Source of the DNA: Takakia lepidozioides
Lineage: Eukaryota > Streptophyta > Takakiopsida > Takakiales > Takakiaceae
Length of the DNA stretch: 60,000 nucleotides
Reading direction: 5' to 3'
Assembly: GCA_030704615.1 (NCBI GenBank)
Contig: CM060733.1
Coordinates: 57,910,001-57,970,000 of the forward strand
Below the pieces are notes generated by a model. That model was not told the origin of the DNA, did not search any database, and saw only the letters and a program-made list of their open reading frames with translations. This document shows positions 22,615 to 35,407 of this stretch, piece by piece; positions within the stretch are counted from its first letter, which is position 1, and each line of letters opens with the position of its first letter. Both the position numbers and the translations under genes were made by a program.

Positions 22615-22905
22615 GATGCTACTACCCTCTTCACGGTATATTTACAAGCATTTCCACTACACATAGAGTACACTGATCGCTGGTCCTTCAAATCAGATGC
22701 TACTACCCTCTTCACGGTATGTTTACAAGCATTTCCACTACACATAGAGTACACTGATCGCTGGTCCTTCAAATCAGATGCTACTACCCTCTTCACGGTA
22801 TGTTTACAAGCATTTCCACTACACATAGAGTAACACTGATCGCTAGTCCTTCAAATCAGATGCTCCCGCTTCACCGTGTATGTATAAGCACTTCAACTAC
22901 ACCTT
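22615..22905. repeat. 81-bp tandem repeat, three full units and a decayed fourth
   Basis: Units start GATGCTACTACCCTCTTCACGG at 22615, 22696 and 22777, with periods of 81, 81 and 82 bp. A diverged start (GATGCTCCCGCTTCACCG) follows at 22859. The first period is 27 codons, so a minus-strand frame (22826-22518) stays open through all copies, giving repeated ASDLKDQRSVYSMCSGNACK. I take that frame as a by-product of the 81-bp period. It is not CRISPR, because there are no spacers. Confidence 0.85.
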
Positions 22906-22967
22906 CTACAATCTATGACAACCTCTTTCCTGAACTATTGCAAGGCAGACACTCAAGCTACTACTGA

Positions 22968-23050
22968 TAAGAGAGAGAGAGAGAGAGAGAGAGAGTGAGA
23001 GAGAGAGAGCGAGAAAGCGAGAGAGACTAGAATGTGAGAGACTAGAATGT
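22968..23050. repeat. GA microsatellite
   Basis: An uninterrupted GA run occupies about 22969-22996, followed by imperfect GAGA/GCGAGA repeats to about 23025 and a short direct repeat of GAGACTAGAATGT at 23022-23050. Confidence 0.9.
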
Positions 23051-23746
23051 CACGTTCTCTCTTTCGCCGGCTGATTTATATCAGTCCGTCGCCCTACATC
23101 CGTCACTTATTTTGACCACTTTCATCCATCCTTTAAAAAAAATAAAAGTGCATTTAAGCACCGACACCTAGTTAGAGTTTTTAATTAATTTTCCCTAGAG
23201 TGTTCATTAATATAAGATATAATCTTTCTTTGTTTTAATCCTTCAGATCTGCGCCCTCCACCTGAACGGACCAGATCGAACCACGTGTTTTTCCTCCATC
23301 CATTGTCATCTGTCCAAAAATCCAGTCAATAATCCATTCATCCATGGTTCCATCCGCTGATTTCATCCATTTTCATCCTTCCTCATAATTTTCATCCATC
23401 TGTAACTTTCATTCCTCCAGGGACATGACCAACTTAAATTGATACATGAACCGTTTTAAATCCTCATGAATGTTGCTCCTCACCCATGTCATTCATCCAT
23501 TTGGGAAGTGGGGATTGCTACCATTGATCAACCAATATCCAACGGTTCACATTTATCTTGTTTTCCCATTAGCTCCCTTTCCCTGCTATGTTGAGATCGG
23601 GGAGAGGTTCCCATGCTTGAAGTAGCGAATTGTAGCATTGTTCTGAGAGTCGTCTGCTGGTGAAATCCTCCAGCAAGATAAGCATATTTTCCTGCATTTG
23701 CTAACTTACAAAGACATCGATCATGAATCATTCTTGGCGCTGAAGA

Positions 23747-24208
23747 CTATTCATGGATTTCTAGATCATACCTCCATACCATGTAATCTCTAGAGTATTG
23801 TCCGCAAACCAAAAGCTGAGTTCTTGTAACTGCCGACTCTTTGTCAGAAACTTCAAAGGTATAATCCACAGGGCAGCCTGGCAGACAACGCCAACGCCAA
23901 CGCCAACACGTACTAACGGAATCAAACGCCCACCACTTTCGTGTACTTATGTGAGGCTGTACATTGTGTGCAGGACCAGCCAACATGTAAACCCATTCCT
24001 CCTTGATCTTTACCCGTTTGTGAGTCTCAAGGACGTCGATGCGGCCTTCGTCATCAACCACCGCTAGCGCATTCTGCCATTCCTTACAACCACCTGTCAA
24101 CGGTAAATAATAAGATTGAGGCACCCGTGCAACGCATTCTAGTGTCACATGGTCTGTCAATCCCGGAATCAAGGAGTTGTCCTTCGATTGGTCCTCTGTC
24201 TTTGCCAT
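23747..24208 (-). pseudogene. F-box/kelch-repeat protein fragment
   Basis: The minus-strand frame begins with an ATG at 24208 and contains SLIPGLTDHVTLECVARVP near residues 12-30, the F-box signature of the plant KFB family (LIPGLPDD.AL.CLARVP). It continues with EWVYMLAGP, then DYTFEVSDKES and TQLLVCG...VWRYDLE, the segment leading into the first kelch repeat. KFB proteins bring substrates to SCF E3 ubiquitin ligases: the F-box binds SKP1 and the kelch propeller binds the target. Family members are usually about 350-400 residues. This one stops at 153 after a single kelch strand set, and the usual VCRxW is CKEW. It lies antisense inside the CACTA transposase gene, so a captured and truncated host fragment is most likely. 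Confidence 0.7.
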
Positions 24209-24345
24209 TGCTAGAATTCTATTTTATTTATGATTTCTTAATATGATTTCATACTAAACTTCATAAAATATATACTAATGTACATCAAATGTGCTATTCT
24301 AAATTATGATCCGAAAAAAGTGATCGACATCCTTTTTTCGGGTTC

Positions 24346-25130
24346 TTCATGGCACGCCTGTGAAGAAGGGAGTGGCTGCAAAAGGAGATTCTCTCAGTGT
24401 TAGAAAGGAGCTTGAGGAGCAGGGTCACATGCGCCATCTATGGGCCGAACAAAATGGTGTGGACCCAAAGGGTGTTGTACGGTGGAAGTATAGGTGCGCA
24501 CCTTGGCAATGGACAAAGGAGGAATACAAGAAAGTGATAGCCACCATAAGTGTTGTCCGAACACCAACTGGTTATGGGTCATCCCTCCGTATGAAGTTCA
24601 GCGAAGAAGACGGGGTCCATGGTTTGAAGCCTCATGACTACCACAATCTATTGCAAGACATCTTGCCCATTGCAGTACGTGGGACATTGACTCCCGAGGT
24701 TCGTGAGACAATCTATAGATTGGGAGGCTTGTTCTGGTGGATTTGCTCAAAAGAGTTGGAAGAAGCAGATTTTCCACGCATGAAGAAGGAGGCGGCGGAG
24801 GTAATGTATATGTTGGAGATGCACCTTCCTCCCTCTTTCTTTGACATCCAAATGCATTTGGTAGTGCACTTAGTGGAAGAGGCTTCGATTGCTGGCCCCG
24901 TTCATTCTCGGTGGATGTACTTCCTTGAGCGTTATATGAAAAAGGATTTGTAAGACAAATGGCGCACCCGGAGGGTAGCATGGCGGAGGGGTATACGTTG
25001 CAAGAAGCTATGTTCTATTGCACGGAGTACATGGCAAGGGTGGATATGGAAGGAAGAGGAGGATGCACGAACCAAGGACATCGTTTTACCCAAAAAATTG
25101 AAGAGGGTAAAATTGTCGACCTTGGTGATT
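24346..25130 (+). pseudogene. CACTA transposase C-terminal region with DUF4218-like domain
   Basis: The frame 24360-24953 contains GLKPHDYHNLLQDILPIAVR, then MKKEAAEVMYMLEMHLPPSF, FDIQMHLVVHLVEEA and GPVHSRWMYFLERYM, the standard DUF4218 block of plant CACTA proteins (usual motif: LPP.FFD...HL..HL...GPV..RWMY..ER). After a frameshift near 24945 the next frame gives HPEGSMAEGYTLQEAMFYC, the usual continuation (PEGS.AEGY). DUF4218 sits downstream of the TNP2 catalytic region in these elements. This is the same gene as 19.7-21.5 kb, carried on beyond the interruption. Confidence 0.85.
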
Positions 25131-26225
25131 GAGCAAGCGCATGACTTTATACCGAAGAACACCCCATCCATACATGAGTGAGAGACAAAGATACAATAAT
25201 CTTGTTCAGCAACAAGAGGAGGAGACGTTTGCATGGAGGCGGAACCATCTAAGGCCGGTTACTAGACGCCCACGACAAGGAGCGAGCCGCCGGAATGTTC
25301 CTTCACAAAAATTGCCCATGGAATTGCAGCCTCTAAGTTCATTCCAACAGTGGCTTTGGACTACAGTTTATGACGTCGTTGCTCAAGGAGAGGTGGTTTC
25401 AGATTTGGTGCAAGACATTGCAAGGGGCCCCTCTCAATTCGCGACCTCATACACGACAGTTTGGGTTCACGGTCGTCATTTTCGCATTCGTGCTCTTGAC
25501 ATGAAGCGCAAAAAACAACCTTTGATTCTGGCTTGTGTGCCATATATTGGCAAGACTCCATGTGGGGCAAGGGAGATACACGACCTGCTATGAGCAAACT
25601 TGAGTACATTGGAGAGCTTGAGAGCATACTCCAACTTCAGTATACAAGGTATCGACCTCTTCTCTTCAAGGGAAGGTGGTTCCAGCCACATCTTGTGGGG
25701 CCTCCGCAACACTAGTGCAAGATGATTGTGGTTTCATGCGCGTCAATGCAGATAGGCTCAACCCTACTCATCGTCCCTCCGATGAGCCTTATTCACGGCC
25801 TTCAGACATGGAGCAAGTTTTCTTCTCCGATGACAAAACAAGAGGGGGAATTGGAAAGTGGTTATGCATGCTCAGCCAAGATGAAGACGTATCTATCATG
25901 GTCTCGGATCTCCATGGGGTGAGGCAATTGCGGTGGACTGAGAGACTGGTCATAATGATGCTGATGATGGAGGTTGGGTAGAGGGGGTAGAAGAGGATGA
26001 TGACGCCCCGGACAATGCATCCTGGACCCTATATGATGAAGCTCTAGAAGATATGGATGTTGGAGAAGGAGACGAAGACACGGCCATTGACAACGAGGTA
26101 GAGGATGATTCGGCGGTGCCTTTTGAGGGCCAGGCCATTTATGACGATGACTCCGATGACCAAGAAGACTTGCAGCTTGATGAGGATGAAGAGGCTCCGG
26201 ATGATGATGATGTTGAGGTTGATTA
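25129..26225 (+). pseudogene. CACTA DUF4216-like domain and acidic C-terminus
   Basis: The frame 25129-25593 carries FATSYTTVWVHGRHFRIRAL, like the DUF4216 entry motif, and a following frame gives YIGELESILQLQYTRYRPLL then KGRWFQPH and CGFMRVNADRLNPTH, matching the YYG.L..I.EL.Y......LFK..W block of DUF4216. A last frame to 26225 (EEDDDAPDNASW, DDDSDDQEDLQLDEDE) supplies the acidic tail typical of CACTA transposases. At least two frameshifts (near 25590 and 25970) separate these blocks. The gene ends at TAG 26223-26225. No CACTA terminus was found to the right of it before the LINE starts. Confidence 0.8.
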
Positions 26226-26479
26226 GACACAAAATCAAAGCTACATAACAATTCTCGCACCGAACTGGACCCATCCCTTCGATTGATTGTACATGTACAT
26301 ACATATTGTACTTTATTTCTATGATTGATCAAATATGGCTGTGGCTGGTAGTCTTTCAAGAAAGAAGACAGAGGCAATGAATATGTTGGAGCAACACATA
26401 CAGATGTGGTATCAAGAGAATTATCAAAATGAATGTCTGGCTCTGCAACGTCACTAAATATTATCCATATATTGAATGC

Positions 26480-26908
26480 CAAATACAAAATACCATTGTT
26501 CATACCCTCGGGCCCCCAAGCAGACTACAAATACTGTCAAGCAGTTATTACCACATGCAGGTAGCTCTGTGTCTATAACTGAGACAACACCCCCTCCCAA
26601 GCAACTGCCCTGCTACGACACACATCAGTTCTGTAGGCCACAGATTCCTTATATCCAAGGGTACCTCACATTACAACACAACCAATGTGAACTAACCCCT
26701 CCTGCAACACTTAAAATAAGTACCTACCCTCTGAGGAAAAACCAAGAAGGCAGCTTGGTCTTGGCCATGCTGATGCTAACCATCACACACTGCCCCCTCA
26801 TGTCCATTTCCAAAATCTATCCATATACACACTGCCGCCACAGTTTGACATTCAACAAGAGTTCATACCAAATAAAATAGGGCACTGAATATTGCTCATG
26901 CGCTGCAA

Positions 26909-26944
<36 letters not shown>

Positions 26945-29330
26945 AATACACAGATCCAAGTTAATTCCACTATACTATGCCCGACACCAAAGTATCCAGC
27001 AAGATCCCCCTTACTATTCACCCTGACTAGCACCTCCGACTACACAGCGCTAGCAAAACCTAGCCACATTATATCTAACACTAGCCCGCAGGGTCTTGGC
27101 AAGCCATAACACAAGCAGCTATGCTCACCAAAACTCTGCCCCCGAGATAACATCGCTACCATCCCTCACAGACCCATGCTGGCTATAAGTATCATTCCAC
27201 CCTTACTGAACACAGAGAGCTATTTATGGCTGTATAATATAAACGCTACATACCCTGCTTCACGCTGCACGAGGCAGTCAAGGACATTAAAAGTTACAAC
27301 CACATAAAGCACCCCACAACAATCAGCTTGTATACTTATGCTCCACACCCTCACCATTCTCAAAACTCATTCCTGAATACCAAACCACCACAAAGTGTCA
27401 AGCAGCAGATACTAACACCAATTAAATTATGGCCTCACACTACCACTAAACACCCCCCAAACTGCTCGACTCAAATAAATATCACCAAATTGCTCACATC
27501 CTATCATTATCTCCCTCTATGCTATAAAAGAAATTTAGTGCAAGGCACTCTAGTGACAAATAAAAATGTGCAACCAATGAACATCAAAAACCAATATGGC
27601 TAGCAATCATACACACGCCAAACATTCGCAATTGCCCCACTGTAATAGAAAACAAATGCCCCCACAGCTCCATAAAATTGTTAAGACTGAACCTGTGGGT
27701 CAGCTAACCTCTCACCCTTACACTACACACAGGTTTTTGGCACGCACTATTACTACCAAAATCAAGCACATAACAATCCAACTGCTAAACCTTTGCCCAA
27801 AAATATTTGGGCACATATTAAAGCAGCCAGATCCACATGGACAGCCTTACTGTGAGTTACATCTGATACCTAATCCATGCATTGCCCCACAAGAGACTGC
27901 CCGCATAATCACCACCTCATACAATCCTTGGCTACAGAATAAAGCATCTAGCTCCCCTCAGCAAACCAACCTCATCATACAAGCAAATGCCTATATACCC
28001 CCTATGTCCAAAATCTACACATACATGAATACGCCCTTATCAAGTATCCAATCAATTAACACCAAAGCCTATAAACACACGAAAGTCAATTTCTCCTTTG
28101 TAACAGAGCCCATGAACAGTCTACTCGGCATATTGGCTTACCCCCACCAGCATTATAGACTCCACAAGCTCGCACCTGCCATCCCACACCCCCCAAACAT
28201 GCACCTATTCCCCACCACTACCGTAAAAACTCAAAAAGTATACTACTGCCAACCCCCTCCAAAAATGCTGAATTCCACTCATTTTGAATCACATCAATAC
28301 TACCATCATACTGTGACTCGTCCTCCCGTAGCATTGGGCCACTGGACCCACATAACCAAAACCCCTGCCCACAACGATCTGATCTCTTCTTCCAACCTCT
28401 CTACATCAATATCACAAACCTATGACCAGCCCCTTAAAATACCCCAAACAGACATACACATTGACCAACCATCGCTGCAAGGATTGCAAATATGTAGAAT
28501 TACTTTACACGTTGACCAACCACAAATCATACTAAAAAAACAACCAAGATACAGAAAACACGAGCTTGCCATACTCGTCTACCATCAAGAAAATACCAGC
28601 AACCCTGGTACAAGCCACGCTCACATATATCCTACCGCTGGGCCATTACAGAGGCTTCTGTCAGCAGGGAAATGGCCCAAAATACAACGTACACATTTGT
28701 CCCGCTGGTGCTCACAAGGATATTATACTATGCATGCCACAAAGAATAGATACGACGTACAAGCTGCTCACAAGGCTGGATATCAGCCTATATTCTCATT
28801 CAAATTCGCTCTCTCACAAGCAAATTAGAAAGGCCGTCCACTGTAGTTGCCACTCATGCCCCACATTCAGATTGCACCCCCCCACCAGATGGCTTCACAG
28901 AAATCAATCGGTCTCCTTAACAGCCCATCACATTATATGCTCTGGCCATGCCAATAGCCCACGATACATAAACCAAGCTGCGAGCCCTGGCTATTTCTCA
29001 ACTACCACGGTACAAGGCAAGTCCTTCAAACGAACCCACAGGATCACAACTCTTGCGCTTGACCTGCGACACATACATAAGCCCTGTGGCACGAATCCTC
29101 GAAACACACTACATATACACTTGGTTACGCATATGCCTCTCTTCCCAATGTGCTATGCGCATGATCAGAAATGGTACATCTATCGTGCTCAATCGTTTGA
29201 TATGCCGAGATTCCCATGTGAATGCCCTCTAACACTCCCCCTTCCTCTGCAGCCCAACACACAGGTGAGCACAGACGGAAGAAGCCACACACTCAGCAAA
29301 CAGTCCCCGCGTAAATTAAAAACAAAATGA
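26480..29330 (+). mobile_element. LINE A 5' region (low-complexity ORFs)
   Basis: Long plus-strand frames (27596-28828, 410 codons; 28566-29330, 254 codons) are rich in Thr, Pro, His, Asn and Gln with no recognised fold. The plus strand is C- and A-rich, the same bias as the 5' part of LINE B (42.3-43.5 kb) and as copies C and D read on the minus strand. A run of 30 C (26913-26942) lies near the start. I read this as the long 5' UTR/ORF1 zone of the LINE, not as host protein genes. The conserved ORF1 core (QGKVEKAF) seen at 44.7 kb was not found here. Confidence 0.4.
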
Positions 29331-29955
29331 TTATAAATATAAATATAAATGTAATATCACGTTTTTTACGCTCTATGAACCCCTCCCCGCTGGCAAATGA
29401 CCACACCCCGCTCAAATCACACTTTACACTTCATAATTACTCTACACCATGCCTCAAACGCCTTATATACACAACTACACTCACACTAACTGTACCTAGT
29501 AAATATAATTTAGCCTCAAATTATAACCCCCTATATCTGCTGCCACCATTTAATTGCTACAGAATCACCCAGCTAAGCTATTCAGAACAGCCCCTTTACA
29601 ATAGTCTAAAAACGCCACCAAATATCGTTTGGCCGTCAAAATTAATGCAAACCATTGCTCGCCCAACACTATTAATAACTGCGTCTTCCACCAACTACAC
29701 CATACTCAATGTATCACAAATGCCAAAAAATATCCATTCACTTAGAGCCACACACCCATCAATACAACATCGAAACCTTTCTACAACGCTTTTTAGTAAT
29801 CGCCCTCCACACATATACGAACATCCACCTTCACAATAGTCTAAAAACACTAGATCCTCACCCCAATATTCCTCCACAACCTCTCTTGCTATCTGAGCCA
29901 ATCCCACATCTCTCCCACTCCTCATTGCCATGCCAATCCTTTAACTACACCATCG

Positions 29956-32067
29956 GTGCAACATCCTACGATAATTTCCATCATAGACATGGCATTTGGG
30001 GGAGACCGAGGACAACATACAATCACCGTCAAAGAAAAACATTCCACAAACATATTTATTTTTTATTCAACAAGCCACAACAAATCCCACAAATACCCTC
30101 AGGCAGACTGTATTATGCTCCAAAAATCTCCAAACAAGCTAGACGCAAAACTGCAAAAATGGATGCACATCCACAAACACGCGCAACTTCATCTAATGCT
30201 CATGCGATGTGGGGACATCTACCAGAACCCGGGCCCCTGAAACAACCACCATCATACCCAACAGAACACACATAATCCAATACAAACTGTTGTAAATCAT
30301 CTCCCTAAGGCGGCAAAAGCTAGGTACACTTTATACTTTTATCCCGACACAATCTCTCTAAAATTGGAGTACATTCATCTACACAACCTTTTCAATCCAT
30401 ATCTACCCAAAACCACTTATGTTTTGGATCCGGACGCCCTAGAAGCGCCGCCATATGGTATAACCACCTCTGAGTACCCAATCCTTGCCCATAATAGCTA
30501 CAAACTGCGATCCCACTCTATAGATCATGTACTATTTGTATACATTATTTGTATATCTCCAAAGCCTAAATCTTGTAATATCATGTTATCCGAAAGCTTG
30601 GAGACCCGAATAATAACCACGCTAACAAAACTCCAAGGGTTACCACATAACTCCTCCCACTACAAAGCCCAACTGCACCCACTCAATTTTGTTCAAGATT
30701 CCCTTCACCTTCTTCAAGCCCCACCGGGCCATATACACCAGCTACTTACGACATATATCAAATCTCTACCTCCAACAGTCCACCCTACTATTCAGGATAT
30801 TTCTACAGCATTTCCTTTCATCTCGCATGACATTTTATCTGCCACGCTAAATACCCTTACATATCTACCCGATTACCAAACGACCAACCACACACCACAG
30901 TGTGACAATGCAGTGCCCACTGTACACCAACCTACACCACCGCCACTCTCTTATACCCCAGACAACCCACAAGACAACCTTATAGACCAACCCTTAATAT
31001 GCCTTACGTGGAATGTGGGATCCATTGCCTCCAGCTTGCCAACCCTTTCACTTATTCTTCAAAACTCAAACCCTCCCCATATTATTCTACTCCAAGAAAC
31101 CAATCTCAACTCACACTCGCCCAACACATATATCAACAAAATACTGCTTGACCACCACATCATCTATGGGAGCCCCCCATCGCCAGGAAAATATAATAGA
31201 CGACGCTCACTACCATATCAGCCGGCTCGTGGAGGCCTAGCCATTGGTATACATAAATCCATGCACTCACGAGAAACAACTACAAATGCCCACATCCCTA
31301 CGCACCTTAAAACTCACCTCCAAATTGTTGAGATTCACCTCAGCCCTTATCCAAAACTACTTATCATTCATTTATATATGCCCTCACACCCGGACGATAT
31401 AGCCCTTACCCCCAATATTCTACAACAAATTGTGAGCTTTGCTAACAACCCACTCCATTCCTTATCCGCAATCCTCCTTGCAGGTGACTTCAACAGAGAC
31501 TTATCTATGCTGGGCAGATTACATGACGGTGTACATTTCCCTCCCTCTCCAAAAGACATACAATGGACAACCTTTACCCAAACGCATGGATTCCAATACA
31601 TCACTACAAACCAGGCTTTCTCTAGGCAAGGAGGACTAAACTATACCTCGCATAGCCTCATTGATGGGTACTACCTCAAAATGCCTAGAAATAATCCCAC
31701 ACAGCTGTATAGTACAATCCTGTATGATCCCATATATAACTCTGACCATTACCCAGTTATTCTCCGCATCCCCGCGCATATAGTACCTATAGGTCCAGTC
31801 CTAAATGGCCCCTCGCTAGACACAAGGCCACGTATTCCCACTCCTATTCCCCCCTCCTCTATTCTGGCATTCCAAACCAAGTTTCAATCCATTTCCGGTA
31901 CAGTTATATCTGATTTTGAAACAATACTAGATCGATATTCAGCAAACCCCACCCTTCAAATTTGGGAAGATGCAAGCTCCAAGCTAGAACAAATATTCAC
32001 TCAAATTACAGAATCCACGCTACATACATGCACAAAGTTCCCCGATCCAGTACAAACTGAACGATAA
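29956..32067 (+). pseudogene. LINE A: 2A-like motif then APE-type endonuclease
   Basis: One frame runs from about 29956 to 32067, broken only by a TGA at 30238-30240. Just before the TGA it reads MRCGDIYQNPGP, a 2A-like (D-x-x-x-NPGP) ribosome-skipping motif. Downstream, the apurinic-type endonuclease is clear: LTWNVGS (about 31000), LLQETNLNSH (31090), ILLAGDFNRD (31480) and YNSDHYPVILR (31735), giving the conserved N, E, D, N and D-H residues of the APE fold. The endonuclease nicks target DNA to prime reverse transcription. The RT lies downstream in another frame, after the stop at 32065-32067. Family members usually carry EN and RT in one ORF, so the break is decay. Confidence 0.85.
30203..30240 (+). 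promoter_or_regulatory. 2A-like recoding motif (NPGP) in LINE A
   Basis: The translated motif is MLMRCGDIYQNPGP. 2A peptides end in D(V/I)ExNPGP and make the ribosome skip the final Gly-Pro bond. Here the E is replaced by Y. The next codon after the last Pro is TGA in this copy, whereas LINE B continues in frame. Related motifs upstream of endonuclease have been described in other APE-type LINEs. That comparison is from memory. Confidence 0.6.
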
Positions 32068-32626
32068 AAAATAAACGGAGGATACTTGACAAGAACACAA
32101 CAGAGAAAATGGCAAACACAATTAATAATCCACCACAAAATCCGCAAAGCATTACAATCCTCTCATCTGACCCACGAGACCCCCAATGGAGAAATACCCC
32201 ATCTATTGTAGACCTAAACACAATAGTAGCTTGCAGCACAGATTTCCCGATACCCCAAAATGATGCAAACATACATACATGGCTCATATCTCTATCCCGA
32301 ATTGGTCGAGATGAAAAAAAAACACTTACAATATCACCAAACAACAATCCAAAGACAACCAGAAGAAATTTGTTCAATCATATTGTAAGATGCTACAAGA
32401 CAAGCCTCGCCTCATATATAAATCAATCTTCAACCCTTCCCCCTCTCTTCTTTTGGATGCGATATGAGACAACGCAGGAACTCTACACACATCTCCAGCC
32501 TCTATCAATAAAATCGTCTTCCAGCAAGCTAAGACCACATACCAACCACAAGCACATGCATGTTTCCAGCCATCGCATCACATACAACACTGTGCATGCC
32601 AAGCCAGACATTATCATTGGCATGAT

Positions 32627-34501
32627 ATGGACGGATTTAAACTCGAGCGAAGGGGACCCTTACAACTCGACCTAAGCGCTTACCTCACCCCAGAGGTCTA
32701 TCATTCATGCCTCAAATCTCTTTCCAACTCCAAAGCGCCAGGCCCAGACAACATACCTAATGAAATACTCAAGGCATTGGACCCACACTTCCATCGATTA
32801 ATTCATCGCTTCTTTGTGATGTGCTATCAGCTCCATAGAATTCCCAAAGGCTGGAAAAACAATCGTACAATACTAATTTACAAAAAAGATGACCCTACCC
32901 AATTAGGCAACTACAGACCTATAGCTCTTGCTAACACCCTTTACAAGCTATTTACTAGCACGTTGACCACCCTTCTCACATCCTTCGGAGAACAACATCA
33001 TATTCTTAGTGACTCGCAAGAGGGATTTTGAACTGCCAGAAGCACAAGCCGGCAAATCCAACTCATTATTTCGGCCTTAGAAGATGCACGTTTTACTCAA
33101 CAAGACATATTTTTGCTATACATTGACTTTAAAAATGCATTTGGCTCAATTGACCATGCGCGTCTACTAGCCGTCATGATTGATCTAGGATACCCGTAAG
33201 ACGCAGTCATGCTCATTGACAATATTTATATTGAAGCCACCACCACATACTTCGGGCCTTCATTTGGCAATACATCACCTATACCAATTCACAGAGGTAC
33301 CATACAAGGGGACACACTTAGCCCATATATTTTTATTGTCTTTCTAGAACCCCTACTTCACTGGCTCGCTTGAGGTAACATAGGATACCAATATATTACG
33401 TCTCCCAATAACATCCCAGCAGTTGCCTATGCAGATGATCTTGTACTACTATCCAACAAATCCAGTCATTTCAATCGACAAGTGAAAAAACTAGAAAGAT
33501 TCAATAAATGGGCAACAATGGAACTAAGTTTACATAAATGTGCTATCACGGCGATCAGCCATCATACCAAACACAACACACAAGCCCTCTCAAGAATACT
33601 AAATAACATGGTGCTATATAATACCCAACCCTTCCCATATTTGGACCAAGACGACCCATATACATATTTGGGTATACAATTGACACCATCTCTTAAGTGG
33701 AGTGCTCAAAAAGACATAACCCAGAAAAAACTCATCTCATAAGCATCTGTCTTATTGAACTCGCCAGCCACAATGCGTCATAAATTATTTATTCTCGACA
33801 CAGTACTCAGAACTTCTATAGAATATCCTTTTCATGCAGCACCATTCTCTATCCCAGACATAAACGCACTGGATAGAATCATTATACGTTTATCGAAACA
33901 AATATGTGGACTCCCAAATAGCACCCCCAATGCACTAGTGCAGTTATCCAGGAGCCTCTATGGTATCGGTACTACAACTTTAGCTGAGGCCTACGCTAGA
34001 ACGTTGGGAACGCAGCTGCAAGAAGCTCTAAACGATGTTGGTAAACTGGGGAATATTTATCAAGAACTCCTTAAGCATGTTGCCTCGAAATTTGGTGGCT
34101 TAGCAAATTTACCGGCTATCAACCCCATTGCATGCACCCACTCCCATCACCAGACCCTCTTCATACTCAAACATATGCACATTACTCTGGACACTACTAT
34201 GCCCACAATCCAACTTCATTACACATCCCTAGAAAATGCTTGGGACACAAGCCCACAAATTCATCTCTTCAACCCAGACAACATACCTCGTAAACAAACC
34301 TCTGTAAAATTCTTTATGCAATTTAACATCACCACAGTCAGACAACTTACAGATGCTAATGGCACCAAACTTATTGACCCACATGCTTTTCGACTAAAAT
34401 ACCCTAAACCATCATCGCGCTCCCAACATGTTCATTTGCAACACCTCCAAACACTACTATGTTTTCCCACTCCTGCTTGTCTAACCCACACATATCCTTG
34501 A
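32627..34501 (+). pseudogene. LINE A reverse transcriptase
   Basis: A single frame holds the non-LTR RT blocks: SNSKAPGPDNIPNEILKAL (about 32730), GWKNNRTILIYKKDDPTQLG and NYRPIALANTLYKL, FLLYIDFKNAFGSIDHARL (first catalytic Asp, about 33120), HRGTIQGDTLSPYIF (33295), AVAYADDLVLLS (catalytic YADD at about 33427-33438) and LHKCAITA. Four in-frame stops interrupt it: TGA 33029, TAA 33197, TGA 33371 and TAA 33740. LINE B reads Cys at the first, Thr at the second and Arg at the third, so all three are point mutations. RT copies element RNA at the nicked target. This copy cannot make full-length enzyme. Confidence 0.9.
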
Positions 34502-35407
34502 CAATGTAACTCTTCGCCCCATCACCCATGGGAGCTACTCCCTCGCTATTCATCGAAAAAGCAAATCCAATCACTATTCCATGGCTTCGCCCTAAACCCA
34601 ACAAGCGTCCACCCCACACAACCAGCTCAAACACCCAGCCACCACAACCAAATACTATATCGTCCCCACTTGCTATTCAACCCACAGGACACCCCGTAAC
34701 ACCCGCCCACACATTAGAGGAAATACAAGGCATAACTCAAAACATGTCCTTGGATCAATATGAAGCCACATGTGTCAAAACTCTATACAATTGTCAATGG
34801 AAGAGATCAGCCCCCAAACGTAACACCTGGGAAAACAATGACCAACTTTTTAGCATCCATGGTAACCCAAATCTACACCATAATATTCAAATGGTTACCG
34901 AATACCACCGATGAACCAACACCCACTACTTATCGCATATTCATACCCAACATGCGGATGAACCACAAGCCAACGATAGACGTTTCATCAGCCCGCCACG
35001 AAGTATCCCAAATCTACACATCTCTATAGCTGAATGTAACCCAGATAAAGACATCATGAAGTCCCAGGCCCACATTCACACTCACAATAACTTGGCATAC
35101 ATATATGGACCACTAGGGTATTACATTGGTAACATAACACTCCAAAGATTGGAGTGGTTATGGATTCAAAAGATTTCATTCCAACCCACTCCACCTCACA
35201 AACCTGCATACACCATCAGCATTTGCAGTACAAGTCTCCAGACTCATCCAACGCTACGCTCAAGACCTACCGCCCAAAACACCCACGACAACAAACAAAC
35301 TTTCACTTGCACACTCCCACTCGACCCTCCCCACACTCCTTCTAGACTTCCTCACCACGGAGCTGCAATTCACCCACTCATACTACTCTAACCCTCTCAC
35401 ATGCCCA

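Larger units (their letters stand above)
21560..24340. other. 2.8-kb interruption of the transposase gene
   Basis: The transposase similarity stops after ...HIEKNVC near 21515 and resumes near 24350 (LHGTPVKKG in the plus frame). Between lies AT-rich DNA with three antisense tRNA-like segments, an 81-bp tandem repeat, a GA microsatellite, CATCC-rich sequence and an antisense F-box/kelch fragment. It may be a large intron that trapped foreign sequence or a separate insertion. The boundaries carry no obvious terminal repeats that I can see. Confidence 0.5.

Noticed and set aside
22518-22826. Minus-strand 102-codon repeated peptide
   Set aside because: The frame stays open only because the 81-bp unit is a multiple of three; no start context or domain.
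22615-22905. Possible CRISPR array
   Set aside because: Units abut directly with no variable spacers; it is a plain tandem repeat in a eukaryotic genome.
26913-26942. Run of 30 C as a regulatory or telomere-like feature
   Set aside because: A homopolymer of this length is most likely slippage or an assembly artefact; similar C and G runs recur at 2783, 9660, 12913, 13694 and 17338.
27596-28828. 410-codon frame as a host protein gene
   Set aside because: The composition (Thr, Pro, His, Gln) matches the 5' parts of other copies of the same LINE; no domain is seen.
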